Translations under genes and position numbers: made by a program
Notes under the pieces: model-generated
The model's input: only the letters and a program-made list of their open reading frames with translations
Database searches by the model: none
What the model was told of the DNA's origin: nothing
NCBI GenBank assembly: GCA_022376515.1
Contig: WTXI01000027.1
Coordinates: forward strand, 186,001-250,000
Origin: Lactifluus volemus
Taxonomy: Eukaryota; Basidiomycota; Agaricomycetes; Russulales; Russulaceae
Length of the DNA: 64,000 bases
Reading direction: 5' to 3'
Shown here: positions 25,091 to 39,105 of the stretch, piece after piece
How the letters are laid out: every line of letters begins with the position of its first letter
How positions within the stretch are numbered: the first letter of the stretch is position 1

Positions 25091-26639
25091 GGGAGAACAG
25101 AAGGGCTTGACAGGATTTATGTTATAGACTAGCTTCTGGTCGATGCTGATGGTTGGATATATGGAGAGGAGGGTGAACTTATTTAATAGATTCCTCAGAT
25201 TCACCGGCCGTATATTAGTGGATCTAACACCGTCTGGATTGCGGGAAAACACTATACCCAGCTTGATCTTTCAAACTTCGTTCATGGAGCTAATTGGGCC
25301 ACCATATATGTTCATAGTTCATCTGAATAGACTCGGAGTTAGTAGTTGTATACTACGTATGTATTATGTTATCCCTGAATACTGTATCTTGAAGGAATTG
25401 ACATCAGTGAGTGTCGAGTGCGAGGCAAAGAACTTCACGTGGAGGTCATTGAGAACGTCCCATCCAATCGCGCATACGTATCAACTGGGATATACTCAGA
25501 CTTGGGGGAGGCATTCAATTGCATCCACATCCGTTTGTAGCTTTCCAGCAGTAGCAGACGGGCGGTTTTTCATCAGCACAGGTCACCTCTCCTTTCCAGA
25601 CACCACGAGTGAATACGCCGGCCCAGCCCTTCTCGAGAGATGGATGGCCTCGAGGATGTAAGAGGGTCTATTATTCGGATGAGTGAGAAGGCCATGCTTG
25701 CTTATCGATGTGCCGTTTCGAAAGGAGACGATGAACTTACTGGTTATTTGACCCGAGTTGATGTGCAGACGACAAAATTGGGAACGAGACGACCAGGAAG
25801 CAGTGATATTTCTTGCGAACACGTAAGACCAGCCTCGTCTCGCCTTACACAGATCACACAAAACCCTGAGTTGGCTGTCGTACTACTAGTAAACTACTAC
25901 ACGGTGTTTCTTTGGCGGTAATTGTTCAAGATTAAGGTGGCTGATCAGAGAAACATTTGAGAGAGAAGAGAAAAGCAAAAGGGTTGTACAGCACAATTTA
26001 TTTTCCAAAAGGTTTAGCTTTGTATCCCTGCTCGTGGCTCGATAGCGCTCACTGCTCGGCTTGTTAGGCCATCGAAGCCTTGTTGGATTTTGACTACCGA
26101 TGAGTTTCCTCAGGCACGCGTTTTACACTGAACCCCGCAACACGAGTCAACCCCCATCGGGATGTAATTTATGAATACTGCCGAACAAAGCCCTTTTGAC
26201 TCCATGAGCGCTCAACTTTAGTTGACGTGCATAATCCATGCTGTGAGTGACTTTAGGTACTCTTGGATAGATAACCTTCCGCGTCCAACAGAATACGTTT
26301 TGCCTTGTCGCCTCTCTCTGCTCTACCTAGGCTCACATCCACGCAATATTTATGACGCCCGGGCCAAAAAAAATGAGAAGTGTCAATCGACCACTTGGTC
26401 ATGTCTCGACGCAATGACGTTAGAGGCTATATCCGCGTGGGCGCAAAGCATTCGAGATTCCGTGAATTGTACCAAGCCTAGACAAATTGATGACGTTTAT
26501 TAACACGTTTCTTGATTTTTCTCGAATGGACTCGGGAAGTGACGAAACAAGGGAACCCGGTTGAGAGAGGATGGCGCAGTTCAATGCATGAGCTACTGGG
26601 GGGGCTTTTTGCCTTTGGCTACCTTTATTACAGTGTACA
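25091..26639. other. Intergenic/degenerate region
   Basis: Several open frames without recognisable domains, probably decayed sequence downstream of the WD40 fragment. Confidence 0.4.
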
Positions 26640-26829
26640 AGTGAAGAGCGACGGCAACTCGGACGAGTGAAAGTGATTAGAGTGAGAGCACGTGCCAAGA
26701 AGGATGAATTGAAGACGAAACAAACAACACACCTTGGACGGACTCATCGCGCTTGTAATGCGCCCGGGCCTCCGTCAATGCTGGGCTAGATCTCTTGAAC
26801 CAGTTTGGTGCAGATCCTGGGAAACTCAT
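26640..26829 (-). CDS. Possible small protein, two exons (uncertain)
   Basis: A minus-strand frame starts with ATG at 26829 and reads SAPNWFKRSSPALTEARAHY then KRDESVQG, followed by a good donor (AAG|GTGTGT at about 26731). The helical, charged composition and absence of low complexity look like a real small (perhaps mitochondrial) protein, but I could not settle the downstream exon or identify the family. Confidence 0.3.
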
Positions 26830-27018
26830 GGTCAAAAGAAAAGCCGCGATTCTTCCGCTTGCCGCCCTTGGGGGCAAAACGCCAAAGGAGAAAGTACAAA
26901 AATGCCGTGGTCGCCCCGAGCTTTGGGAAGTTCTGCTGACGGGTTCTAAACAATCGTCCTGATTTTTCATGGCTTGAGCTTCTCCTCTGGTTTCTTTCTT
27001 TTTTGATTTCCTCCCTTT

Positions 27019-28738
27019 GTGACACCCCCCCCACACACACTCTTCTGCCCTTGCTTCCGTCGCTGGCATACTTCTGTTATCGTGAGACATATGCCCCCGT
27101 CATCCTTCTACGGATCTCGGAGGGTTGTCATGCCAGTCGGTCATCGCCATCTTGAATCCAGTCTACCCACCTCTGTCTCGACGCTCCCCTCCCACCTGGG
27201 AAACGACCTACCTAACGAGCTACTCCACGCCATATTCGACCACCTCTCTCAAGACGCTCTCACCCGCATCGCACTCGTCTCTCGCAGATGGCGCGCCAAT
27301 GCGGAGCGCCTCCTTTACTTTGCAATCGTCATCGACGAGGTGCTGCCGTCGCGGACGTCGTCACTACCTGGTGCTGCGCACTTTTTGGGTGGCATGCAAA
27401 CTATGCCGAGTATACCTGCGATTACTTTGCGCTGCTGCGAGACGCTCTCGTCGCACCCGCGTCTGACGGAGTATGTCCGGCGCTTCCACGTGCGATGGCA
27501 AACGGACGCCGTAGAGAACCCCGCGTTGCTCCTCCTGATTGCACAGAACATATCAAAGACGCTCGTTCCGACGCTCGTCCACCTCAACTCGCTCGAACTC
27601 GCATTTGGACTTGTGGAGCGCATCCCTGCCTTAGACCGCCTCCTCGTACCTCCCGCGCCACCACCAATACCACCACTTCCAGCATCACAAGCACCTGCAA
27701 CAACAATAGCAGCAGCAGCAGCAGCAGCAGAAATAGGAGGAGGAGGAGGAGGAGGAGGAAGATCGTTCCCACTACTATGTCCCTTCCATCTACCCTCCCT
27801 ACGCACACTCGCCCTACACGGCATCGGCGAATCCCCCGAGTTCATCCTACGCAACCACCCCTCGCTCCTGAACCTCAAACTAGGCGATTATCACAAGCCT
27901 TTACGTCTACAACCTTCAGACGTTCCCCTCCTCCGCTCCTTCCGCGGATACCCCATCACCGCCGCATCGCTCCTCCCCGGACGGCCCGTGCAGGCGCTCA
28001 GTCTCGTACGGTGCGAATTGGCCACCGAGCAGGACCTCGCGAGCATCACTTCCGGAAGCTCGCCCCTCCGCTCGCTCGACCTCTCCGCCGTCAGCGTCAC
28101 GCCCGTCCTCCTCCGATACCTCTCGCGACACCTGTCCCACGTCGAGTGGCTCAAGGTCCGCCTCGCCCTCCGACATACATTACACAACGCGCTCGTACGT
28201 CACAAGCCCCCTTTTCTTCCTTCCCCCCCCAAAAAAAATATACTTTTCTCTCTCTAAGACACTTGGATGCGTAGTGTTTTCTTTAAAAAAAATTTTTTTA
28301 ATAAAAAGAAAAGAAAGTGGAGACTGACGTGGGTGGCGTGCGCAACGGCACCATTGTTTACAGCGGCTTCTGACGGCGCTTACGACCGTCTTTGCGGCAT
28401 TCTACAATCTACGCGGCCTAGATCTCTCACCCACTGGTGGTCCCGCCATCGCCGGGGTTGGTGGTTGTGGCGACGAGGATATGAGGAGGAAGAACGCGGC
28501 GGAAGAAGAACGATTATGTGTCGCCTGGATGGGTGCGTGCCCCTCCCTTCGGCGCGTCATATTCCCTTCTCGGACCGCCTGGTCGCTTTCCACTGCCGGT
28601 ACGTGGATATCCGATCCCTCCGGCTCTTTTCGCCCGATGCTATCTCGGTGCGTAGTTCAGTTGTTGTTCGATACCGCCATTCAAAGCGTTCTGGACTTGT
28701 ATTGTAGCCTGCCCCGTGCGGCAACGTCGTTACTCTAA
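27019..28738 (+). CDS. F-box protein
   Basis: Two exons, 27019-28194 and 28364-28738; the join (AACGCGCTC|GTACGT ... TTACAG|CGGCTTCTG) keeps frame. An F-box lies at about residues 55-100: LGNDLPNELLHAIFDHLSQ, then RIALVSRRWRANAERLLY. The remainder is leucine-rich and helical, ending with GACPSLRRVIFPSRTAW, a C-terminal pattern frequent in agaricomycete F-box proteins. A CAG/GGA microsatellite encodes an Ala-then-Gly run (about residues 232-250). F-box proteins link substrates to SCF ubiquitin ligases through Skp1; the substrate is unknown. The start could be a later in-frame ATG (27091 or 27130). Confidence 0.8.
27703..27764. repeat. In-frame CAA/CAG and GGA microsatellite in the F-box gene
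   Basis: (CAGCAG)n followed by (GGA)n, encoding poly-Ala then poly-Gly in the reading frame used. Confidence 0.85.
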
Positions 28739-29041
28739 CGATCCTCAATGTCTTGGGCTAGAATCCCCCTTTGAAACCCCATTCTCTCCCCTATCCTTGT
28801 TTGTATCATATGTATCACACCTCGTTTGGAACATCTACCCGCGCGTAAATAACTGTCCACTCTATAAAAACACATCGAATACATCGGGGGTCATCGCAGA
28901 TCGATCTAGAAAGATTACAAGATATGGCTTCGCTATTGCTGTGCCTGCGGCTGCGTGACGGTACAGTGGAGAGGGTATACAAGGTTATATGAAACCAAAT
29001 AGTGATGTAGGTGCTTAAATAGTTGAAAAAAACAACAAAGC
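28739..29041. other. Short convergent intergenic region
   Basis: 3' ends of the F-box gene (plus) and RhoGAP gene (minus) face each other; no further gene. Confidence 0.5.
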
Positions 29042-31717
29042 TCACGCGAGTTCAGACTCGTCGACGAATATATCGGTGTAATGTTCCAGAATGGTCTCGA
29101 TTGCCTGAAAGTGGTCTTCTTGAGAGGTCTTCTCGTCGGCACGAGATTATACGTACCTTGTTCTGAATCGTGGCGCCTGCAAGACCATCCTCACCGTTGG
29201 GCGCTGTGAACAATGTAGGCCCAAAAACAATGGCTAGGTTACTTATGGACATCGAGTTTTGCGCTTCGTGCTGTGCAATCCTATGGGCTAGTAAGTATCT
29301 GGTGACCACAGATCTGGTCTTGAGGGGGGGGGGCTTACCTGTGAAGATGGCCCATGAAATATTTAAGCGTTGCGTAGTTAGGGTCTGGCAAGTCATTAAC
29401 GCGCTCGTGAAGCCGGATGTGCCTCAAACGGTCATTGTCGATTTCTGTCCATACCCAACGGTCACTCCCGATAACTCTGAAAGGGTCACGAACGGAAACT
29501 CACTAGCTGCGTCTAAGAAACCCTGATGCAGTTGCATCGTCAGAAGCGGCTCCGGTAGGTCTCTAAGCCAGAGTTTCAGGACGCTCGTCACATTGCTGAT
29601 GTCGCCCGACCATTCCTCTGCATCCAGGTTCGTAGCCTCCAAATCTGCACTCGTTGGCGGAACTTTTTCAAGTCGACCAGGACCAATCACGTACCCCTAT
29701 CGAGCTTTTCTTTCAATCGAGTGACCTTACTCATCGTCCCACCAACACGATAGACACCCATTGTCGTGATGCCGTGCTTCTCAATCGCCTCGCAGCATTT
29801 GACCATGATTAGGGGCACTTCTACACCATCGCGGACCATTTGTTCGGCAAGGTCGACACTAAATGTAGCCTTACTCCGATCGGGGAGTTGTGAATGACTA
29901 CTATTAGGAGTGTTCGCATTGTGGGGTATCGGGTTCGTGCGGTCAACATGTTGCGGTAAGGGAGGTAGCTTGATCACTGTCAGTTTCAATCGTACATGTC
30001 ACGGCGTGCGCACAACTTACGAAGCCTTCGTGTTCAGGTCCTGTGCGTCGGGGACCTCTTTGCATTCCGCCATGGGCATACGCGTAGTTCTGCATATAGA
30101 CCTTAAAGTCGGAACGGTTATCTATGGACTCGATGGTAGCCTTGAGTCCGGGTCCTGCCATCTGATATTTAGAAAGGCACTCCTTGGAAGGACATTTCAC
30201 AACACTTACCATCTTCGATGCCCGTCGGTGCCAAGGTCGACCCATCAGTCAAGACAATGCTTTCAAACAAGAATGCATAGCGAGTGAGGTGGTACTGTGT
30301 TCCGAGATCTATTTCGTCTGCACACTCTTTCAGAGACTAAAGGACCAGAGATGATGAGTGGGGCGAAATCAAGGAGGGGGGCATGAAAGCACGGACGCGG
30401 AGTATTCGAGGAAGTTGAAAGTTAAAGTATTCCTGTCTCAGAGTCTGCGTTTCCTGCACAGACTTGTGATAGGCTTGAGAAGAGGATTGCACACGAGCAC
30501 GAATATCATCTTCCTGTCGTTGAATCTGCAACCACCGGTAAGCAATATTGTGACTACGGGATGATGACGAGAATACATTTCCGGGGTTCTTGCCCTTAAG
30601 TAAAAGTCCGCCCTTGGCCACTGCTTTGCCAATCGCACGCTTGCCACCGGCCTGTGTACGGGTCTGAATGACAGAGTCCTTCGCAGGTTCCCCTTCCTTC
30701 TGAAGCAGGATACGATCGAGTTCTTCCATTGTCGCATCAAGGCGTGCTTTGCCCTTCTCGGTCGTCACTTCGGAATCCTGCAAGTTACGTTCATACCGGG
30801 TGGCGAGGTCCTTGGTCTGGACAGTGCTTTCGGGTCAAAGATCGACAAAGACTTTGTAGACAATGGGGCGATATACCGCTTTTCTGTTCTTGTCCACCTC
30901 CTTGGCCAAAGTTGCCAATTCCTCGCTCATCTCGTTCAACCGCGACGCAAAGCGTAGCCGGTTTTCAGCGATAATATCGTGTATCTTCATCGTTGTCCGC
31001 CACGCGTTGACGAAAGAGCTGTTGAAGAAGGGAGATTTCCGAGTCAGGACAGGACGTATGGAGAAACGAGACGAGACGTACCCAGCTTTACCGTCATTCA
31101 TGGCGTATTGATCGGCAGTGCTTTTTGCAAGCTTCTGCATTCCCCTTCCAAACTCCTCCTCGAGCACAGCACGCTTTTTAAAGAATGCGGACGCTTCCTG
31201 GGGAGCGAGGGATTCTCAAAAGGGACGTGGAGTTACAAATCTGTATAAGACGCACCCTACAAGATACCATACTCTGTTTGATTCTGTCGAGCAAAAGGGG
31301 GATCCCGCACTGATAAAAGAGCAGATTGAGAAAAAAAAATGGACGCGATTGAAGTACGGAACGCACATCGAGTTCACAGAGCGCTCTGAGCACGCCCTCG
31401 TCGAAGCTAGGTTCCACGATCGTGACTTCAGTTTGGGTGGCAGACGTGGCATCTGACCGCTGAGCGGCGGGTGGTAAACTGTTACGCCATCGAGCGGTTG
31501 TTGAAGGGGAAGACTTGGTTACTAGGTCAGCTTCGGTGCTAGATCTAGGGGGAGAGGAGGAAGATTTGGAAGAAGGGGAGGGTCGGGAGGGAACGGGGAC
31601 TACAGTAGAATTTGTAGAGGGAGGGGGATTGGGGGTGAGAGTCGTTGGGGAAGAATGGTTGGGGTGGGAATCGGTTGAGAGAGGGGGAAGAGAGTCGTCA
31701 GCGATTCTGTTGGTCAT
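29042..31717 (-). CDS. F-BAR and RhoGAP domain protein (Rgd1-like)
   Basis: Start ATG at 31717 (MTNRIADDSL), after which the first about 120 residues are Ser/Pro/Thr-rich and disordered. The F-BAR domain follows over several exons: CGIPLLLDRIKQSM, ASAFFKKRAVLEEEFGRGMQ, SFVNAWRTTMKIHDIIAE, and KECADEIDLGTQYHLTRYAF. The RhoGAP domain reads FSVDLAEQMVRDGVEVPLIM, GVYRVGGTMSKV (arginine finger in YRVGG), then VLKLWLRDLPEPLLTMQLH and SISNLAIVFGPTLF. It ends DIFVDESELA. This domain order matches yeast Rgd1 and fission-yeast Rga7/Rga8, which bind membranes through F-BAR and stimulate GTP hydrolysis by Rho-type GTPases in polarity and septation. About ten introns are needed. Confidence 0.9.
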
Positions 31718-32130
31718 CGCCAAAAAAAACAAAATGAATGTAAAAGGACGGGGGTAGAGTACGAAGACACGAATCGAGTCGGTCCAAGTCGATCGTACTA
31801 CTCAATTCGATCCGTCCGTTGCCGTTGCCGTTGCCACCCGGCCCGGTATAATCTAACTTATCTCGATCCAACTGCACACACGACACAAATTGGCAGTACG
31901 TACTACCCCATACGTGACCGTGCTATGCTTCATATTTACTTTGGTAACTAACACCAAAAGTCACGGTGTGCAAATGAGGTATCTATTTCTATGTCCTACA
32001 TCTACGATGTCCGATTATATGAAGCTCTAGTATAATTCTACGTGAAAAAAATCTACAAGATTCTTGATACATCGATTAAGGGCTATGATGGTCAATGAAG
32101 CTACCAGCCCGTTCAACAACCCGACGGACA
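31718..32130. other. Upstream region of the Rgd1-like gene
   Basis: No gene seen. Includes the CCGTTGCCGTTGCCGTTGCC short repeat at about 31812. Confidence 0.5.
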
Positions 32131-33145
32131 GGGTTTGTTGGTTTTCACATTATTCGTAATGTGCCTTATGCTGTTTTCATCGAGGTCAGTCAAAGCTGCG
32201 CCGGTTGAACAACTCGCCCCCCTTACGATTGCTGGCACGCAGTCGTGCAAGTTTGTCCAGGGTGCTGTCCCCTATGTCGGTGGCTTCCCGCGCAGGTGGT
32301 CTGGCCGCAATCTGTCTGTGAGAGAGTCAACATCCGACCAATAATGCACAACCACGACGCTTACATGTGAGCGACCAGAAAACAAGACGGCCCCGCATGG
32401 GTGTTCAGAGTAAGTCGTCACCGTGGTGCACATTTCGCGTTCGAAGGGCTTCAAGCGGTCAATGAAAACTCGAAGGATAGCGAAGATCGTTCCAAATTCC
32501 AATCTTCATTTATACCGGATGCTTTATTCACGCCACACGACCAGACCAGACAGACCGTTGAAAGGTATGGTGTTAATAGTATCGGACAGAAGTGGATGTA
32601 ACACTTGGATCACCCGTAGAGGCCGAAAACGCGGCGCTATCAGTTTCATAGGTTAGCAGTCACAGTGGACAAGGACAGCGAGTAGGAGCTCCAACAGTAC
32701 GAAAGGGGACGATGACGCAGCAGACCTTGACTAGGATCCGTGACTTGCACCACACGCACCCCCACGTAGAATGCAAAAAAAAAAAAAAGGGGCAGGGTGT
32801 TGGTTGAGCGGTGGCAGGAACCACGCCACATATCGGTGATGACCTTTGTTTTTTTTTGGCTCGAGCGGCGACGAAGTCAAGGGGGAAGAGTTACCCAAGA
32901 GCAACAGCCGGGGGCGACTGCGGCGTGCGTGTGCACTGCACGTGGCTGGGGGGAAACGCAGGTAAAGTTTCGGCCAGTGCACCTCGCACTGCCGAATTCG
33001 TCAGTGGCGGGATGGGAGAGCGCTCGGTCTCCAGTAAAATGAGGGGGAGGGAACAGCCACTACCGGAGACGTCTGGCAATAAAGGGAAAGGTTATTGGTT
33101 GACATCTAATTCCAGGTATCGCCGACGCCAGGTGGCGGACAACTT
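32131..33145 (+). repeat. Dispersed repeat family, copy 2
   Basis: Colinear with 13888-14860, with several indels and substitutions. The left-end frame with MCLMLFSSRSVKAAPVEQL is preserved. The right edge is shorter than in copy 1. Confidence 0.8.
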
Positions 33146-33682
33146 CATCGACGCGTAGTATCCGGCGTGTCTACAATGCCGAAGACGTTAGACGACGGTC
33201 AGATCGATGAAACCATATTATGCCCAGATACCTGGACACGAATCTGCGAACGACAGAGCCCAATCCAGGCATTCTGGACACTTTCGGTGGTAACGAGAGC
33301 CATCTCCGTCAATCTGATTGTCAAATTTAGAACCTGAAAGGCCTGAACAGGCAGATCGTTATGAAAACCGAAACTCGTTCTTGTATACCATCATCATGAC
33401 ATGTTCGCTAATCTGAGACTGCGAACAATTGGCGTTTTCATCACTCACGTAGTCGATTCTGAGGGACGTCCTTTTACACTTGCCTTTTGGGGAAAAGACG
33501 TCTGGCGACGTAATTACATGATACAAGCCGTGCTGAAAAGGGAACAAAGTAGTCCTGTATCTAGGTGGACTACTTGATATCAGCCAGGCCCGGCATTGGC
33601 AAGCAGGCTGTCGATTTCTTCCTTGAGCCATCCGCCGAGGAAAGGGTCAGAGGGCAACCCTCGCAGAAGATGTGTTGATGAG
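33146..33682. other. Intergenic downstream of Nup85
   Basis: No gene seen. Confidence 0.5.
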
Positions 33683-36378
33683 CTACATTGCGATGATCCC
33701 CACGCGTGAGCCTGAAATTTCGCGACTCCCTGCTACCATGGTGCACTTTGCATAGTACTTTGCCAGGGAAAGACGAGCAGATTTGAGACGTTGAAGAGCT
33801 TCAGCTTCGCTTGCACCCTTCATCGTGATTTCAAGGACAGATAAATAGTCATCTCCGGAGCCTTGTGAAGCTCTGAGATGCACCTCTTCAAGTCGTTTGA
33901 GCAACTCGACAGCCCCGGATGATGGGTATAACATCGAATCATCTGTAATTGAAGGAAATGAGCTTCGCGGAACTGAAGGCGATGAAAAAGATAGAGATCA
34001 CTCACCGTTCCGGATCAGATCGACGGCGTCACACAGAAGAACACCCCACCATGATTTGGGGGCAAGATCCTCATTGAACATGGTCAAGAGGTCCAAAGCT
34101 GCCTCCTGCAAATCACCGCTTAACCTTCGTTGGTGGAACTCGGCGTATCGGACGGCAAACATAAGCCGGTGAGTAAACACGCCGTCCGCACCCGGATGAG
34201 CTCGCAGCTCCTGTAGTGAGGGTGCAACTGCAGCCACTGATCGAGCAAAGGTTTCTGGACCTAGAATTTGGTGAGTACCGACAAGCGTATAGGAGACATG
34301 TGCATACCATGTTTGATATATTCCGCCAAAACTGCGTCGACAATTCGGCCAAGCCATGTCCAGTTTTCTGCGGAGGTTGCGTAGGAAACGGCCAGTCCAT
34401 ACTCCTTGTGTTGGAGGAAATTTCGTGCCGCGATCTGTGTGACTTGGCCTGAGAAAAAACGGGCATAGATGTATGTCAAGGGAGAGCAGATACCGTGCAA
34501 ACCATGCGTCGCACGGACTCTCTTCCGTACTCATGGCAGATTTCTATCACCGCTCTTAAAGTGCTCGGAACTTCACCCAAAGAAGTCGTCGCATTTACAT
34601 CACCAGTGATACCCCCATTACGATTGAAGCTCATGGGCACCCGGAGCAACACTTGATCAGCTCGCTCCTTGCCCAGAGGCCCGCAAGAGCACATGTACGC
34701 CACGGTGATGCGCCACAATGCTTGATCAGAGTGCAAGTAGTCGGTGTATGATAGGATATACTGGTCCCGGATGGAAATATCTGAGCTACTCGCAAAGCTC
34801 AGCCGAGAGACCAATACGAGGAGATCTCCTTACTCATCGCTGCCACGCGTAGTGAGGAGATCTAGGGCCTCCATAAAGTCAACCCAGTGCGCGGCCAACC
34901 ATACGTCGAATTTGGTTGCGTATGACAATGCCTCCATGGTTTCGCCGCGAAATAGAGCCACATGGATCATATCCTCCAGATCGGTGGGGTCAGGAGGCAT
35001 GCTCTCTAAAACTTGATTCACCACCTCTCTGAGGGTAAGATGAGAAGGGAATACCTAGGACATGTCAGGGCTACGTACGGGAGATCTTGCCTTCGAAGGC
35101 GATGATTCACAAAAATGCTCCAAGCCGCACAGACTTCCTTCCAGTCGGCATTGAGATCGAGGCACAAACTTTGGATGATCTCAGGGCGACCTTCCAGTAT
35201 ACCCACAATATTGCTGAATGGCTTCCACCAGTTTTCAAAGTTGTCTTCTCGTGCATCTTCTGGGACGCGATCGAGTTCAAGACGGAGTGTTTTGACTTTC
35301 TCCTTCCAGCGGCGGAGTGCAACTACAAAGTCACGTTCGGTGGAATAGTGGTCGATGCGGGGATGTGAGCTGAGTAACGGGGTTAGATGCTCTGCTGCGC
35401 TCTGTAGATGTTCGGAAGGATGGTGCGATAACGTCTCCAGTAAAAATACAGGAGCTTTTGAAAATCCACGCAAAACCGATCTGTAATAAAAGTTAAATCC
35501 TGTTCTGATTCTGAGGGCGTGAAGGTACCTTGTGAGGTAAGACCAGAACGACTCGTCTTCCCATGGTTTATCTTGTGAGCTGAGGTGATCACCTTCCTCG
35601 GTTGAAGGTTCGATAAAGTGCGTGTTAAGCCATTCCATCAACTCTTCGCCCACTGGGGCGTCATCGAAGCCGGCTTCGGGAAGGTAAAGGACAATAAAGA
35701 GAGAGAGACAGGAATACAATGTCCGGTAATGGTTGGCGTCGTATTGAAGGGGTTGCGTTCTGTTCACCGGTTTCTGGAAAGAGGTCAGTGCAAACGACGT
35801 GGTCACCCGGAATGAGATACATACAGAAGCTTGAGTCCAACTGTCTATGACAAGCTTGACATAATCAAGGGCATGCTTAATCAACACGGAGGATACCTGT
35901 TCGCTGCGGCCTCTGAAATACCATTAGCGAATGCCTTGCTGCTCGTAGGTAAGTAGGTACGAACAGCTGTGATTCGTGCTCTCTATTGTTCTTTTTGAAG
36001 TCTTGAAGTGAGGCAAAAATGACGGATGTGTTCGTTACAAACTCGAGGGTCTCTGAACGACTGCATTCGTACATAGCGCATGTTCCACTTACTAGACGAC
36101 GTTCAGAAGAAGGAATTTTATCTACACTTGCAGTATAGATGTCCTGTGAGTCGTGATACTTCTCCTTGAGTGATTTATGTGCTTGCAAGTCGGCCTTACA
36201 CTACAGATAAGCGATGTATGGAAACGAGTGGTAGTGTTCGACGTACAGCGTTCGTGGTAAAGACGGCAAGAGAGTTGTCTCTGGGGGATTGAGCAACAGA
36301 GAGTGTACGGCCAGAACGAAGAAATTCATTATTCTTCCCTTCTTCGAACAGAGGGGGATACAGGCGAATTGCGGTCAT
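33683..36378 (-). CDS. NUP85: Nucleoporin Nup85 (Nup84/Nup107 Y-complex)
   Basis: Start ATG at 36378 (MTAIRLYPPLFEEGKN), stop at 33683, many short exons. Alpha-solenoid segments match the Nup85 family in order: DESFWSYLTRYLHALRIRTG, NWWKPFSNIVGILEGRPEII, LNADWKEVCAAWSIFVNHRL, MIHVALFRGETMEALSYAT, SDQALWRITVAYMCSCGPLG, VPSTLRAVIEICHEYGRE, and the highly typical APKSWWGVLLCDAVDLI near the end. Nup85 is a scaffold member of the Y-shaped complex of the nuclear pore. It belongs to a minus-strand run with the Rgd1-like gene but has its own promoter side. I did not resolve every splice site, so absolute integrity is not proven. Confidence 0.88.
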
Positions 36379-38636
36379 TGGCGAGCGGAGAGATTAAACC
36401 AACCGTGAGAATATCGTGACTACGCTACATTCTCTGTGGTATTCACTATGGCCTTTGCGCCCCATGTTGACGATACATATGTCCATAGGTCGCCGTATTC
36501 CGCCTTCCAAGATCCGTGCCGTCCTTGAAGACGGTCTATCTATCGGGAGAATCTCGGAGAGGCGAAGGTCCGTGGCTTCGCCACTTGTCAACCGTGTCGT
36601 AGTCAATCCTGACTCTGCCATCACTATACTACAGACTGATAGTTATGCTAACGGTTGCCATTTCAATCAGCTGTCCTTGTGTATCCCCCAGTCAAGACAA
36701 TACTCCTCTCATTGGGCCCGGAGGCCCCGTGGTCGGGACGGTACGTGACGGCAATGTCTTACGGAGGGTATACACCAGAAGGACACTTTCAGCATGATCA
36801 TTGCGCCCATCGACAATCTCAATACCCAACCCCTGCCATTACTACTAGCTCTACGACCCACTTCCTCACGGATGCGATGCGATGACGGATATGGTAGCCT
36901 GAGCGTAGCCATCCCAATAGCACACATGATAGTGGGACTACATCGGTGATGCTTGGACGCCATGCTGCCGTGACTCTACTACACACCGATTCTGCCGACC
37001 CGTTTCAGGTTCAAGTGGACATCCTTCATTCCTATGGAAGCCTATGAGCCATGACAGTCGCCCCTGGGGGTGGCGCGTTGAGGTCAGGGGTAGAATAGGA
37101 CGGGCGCACAGGACCCAACGGTAATGCTTTCCCAATAATGTAACACCCAAACAATATCAACCCTAGTGATGTAACAGGAACAGTTAAGCCTCTTCCAACA
37201 CTGCACACCACCAGATCGAGGTCTTACAGGCGTTTCACTGTACCGCAGAATAGTCCATGAGTCTTCAACCGTAATTCTAAAGGTCATTTATCCGATTGAG
37301 AAAATGGATGTTGTAATCTAGGTGTGACAGCTTCGACTCATCGAGATTCCCCCTTTAGTCATTGTTGGCCTCCAATTCGTTATAGGTACCATCTTGGGCA
37401 GCGATGGCAAGATTTCGATGTTACGAAAGTGTTGCGTTACCGGTATTGCTTCAAGTTGGTACGAGATCCAGGAAACACCGACGTAGTCGGCTGTAACCTT
37501 ACTTGTGGCACCTGCGATGACTACGACTCGGAGACAGGGGCATAAACTGCACTGACAAATTCTAAAGCTAGGGATTACCCACTTTGTAACTCAACTACTA
37601 CACAGCGACCGAACGTTAAAGTGATTAGCCACCCCCTAGCTCCGTGGCGCCATATACTAGTATCACACCAGGCCCGGGTTGACCAGATGCCCTCCAGTTG
37701 CAATGGTCTCACAAGCACCAAAAGTTCGTGGCGTCCGATTCGCCACCCAGATCTGCCCCTGTAATGGAGGTTTGCATGTCTCGCTCAATTACAGCCGCGT
37801 TCTCTCGTTCCTCAGTACCACCCTTCGAGTCTTCCAGTTCCAGGTTTGGGGCAACGGGGGTATTTTCCCCCTTAAATGGTTGCCACAGCCCGTGGGCCTT
37901 GAAAACAGGCACGCGGTTCCATAATGACCACATGCAGCGTTGCTGTCGTCAGGTCTCTCAGTACGTTCGAGAATGCATGTAGGACAACCCCTATGAATTG
38001 CAGCTATGTGACTATACAACTATCACGATATGGCGAGACCAGATATCCACACCAAAGTCCAGCAATTATATTGCTACGTGCCAGTGGGCACAGGTGAGCA
38101 CTGTAGATCAGCCGAAGCCCATGTGGAACTGCTATTACAGTAGTACTCAGGACGAGGGTACTTCTCCTTTTTTTTCCCAAGTCAGCATTTATATCCCGCA
38201 ACATGTAGCTATGACAAAGACGCGGTCCCCGGGGTACAGGATTGGATCAGGCGGTGAGGGAAGGTCGTGAGTATGTGAGTAGGTACTAGGTAGCGTTTGG
38301 CTAGACGGGAGGGGGCAGGTGCTTTCCAGGAATGTCGCACGCTGGTGTTTGATGACGAAAAATGTAATATGTAGGGTTTACAACCAAGATAACTACGAAT
38401 CCTCACTCCAGATCTTATATATCGGTCCTCAAAGCTCAATTCTCGGCAGTATAACCTCATTGCTTCCGCGGGCGATGGTCAACAGCCAACGCAACGCAAT
38501 CAATACAGTATAGCTGACAGAGAAATTGTTACCACTGCAGCACCTGAAATGCAGAAAGATTCGGAACGATGACGCCGAATGACCCAGCTATATTATAACA
38601 GTACAAATACAAAAAAAAAGGCAGTCCCGAGAAAGA
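36379..38636. other. 2.3-kb gene-poor gap between Nup85 and histone pair 2
   Basis: Only short ORFs. A minus-strand frame at 37287-37084 begins TVEDSWTILRYSE, weakly like the start of an agaricomycete secreted/transmembrane family, but is soon interrupted. No other signal. Confidence 0.4.

Positions 38637-39105
<469 letters not shown>

Noticed and set aside
27288..28274. 328-codon plus-strand frame overlapping the F-box gene
   Set aside because: Arg/Pro/Thr-rich shadow frame of the F-box exon; the F-box frame carries the recognisable domain and splices correctly.
37084..37287. Minus-strand frame beginning TVEDSWTILRYSE, reminiscent of a secreted/transmembrane family
   Set aside because: Too short, with no continuation in any frame.
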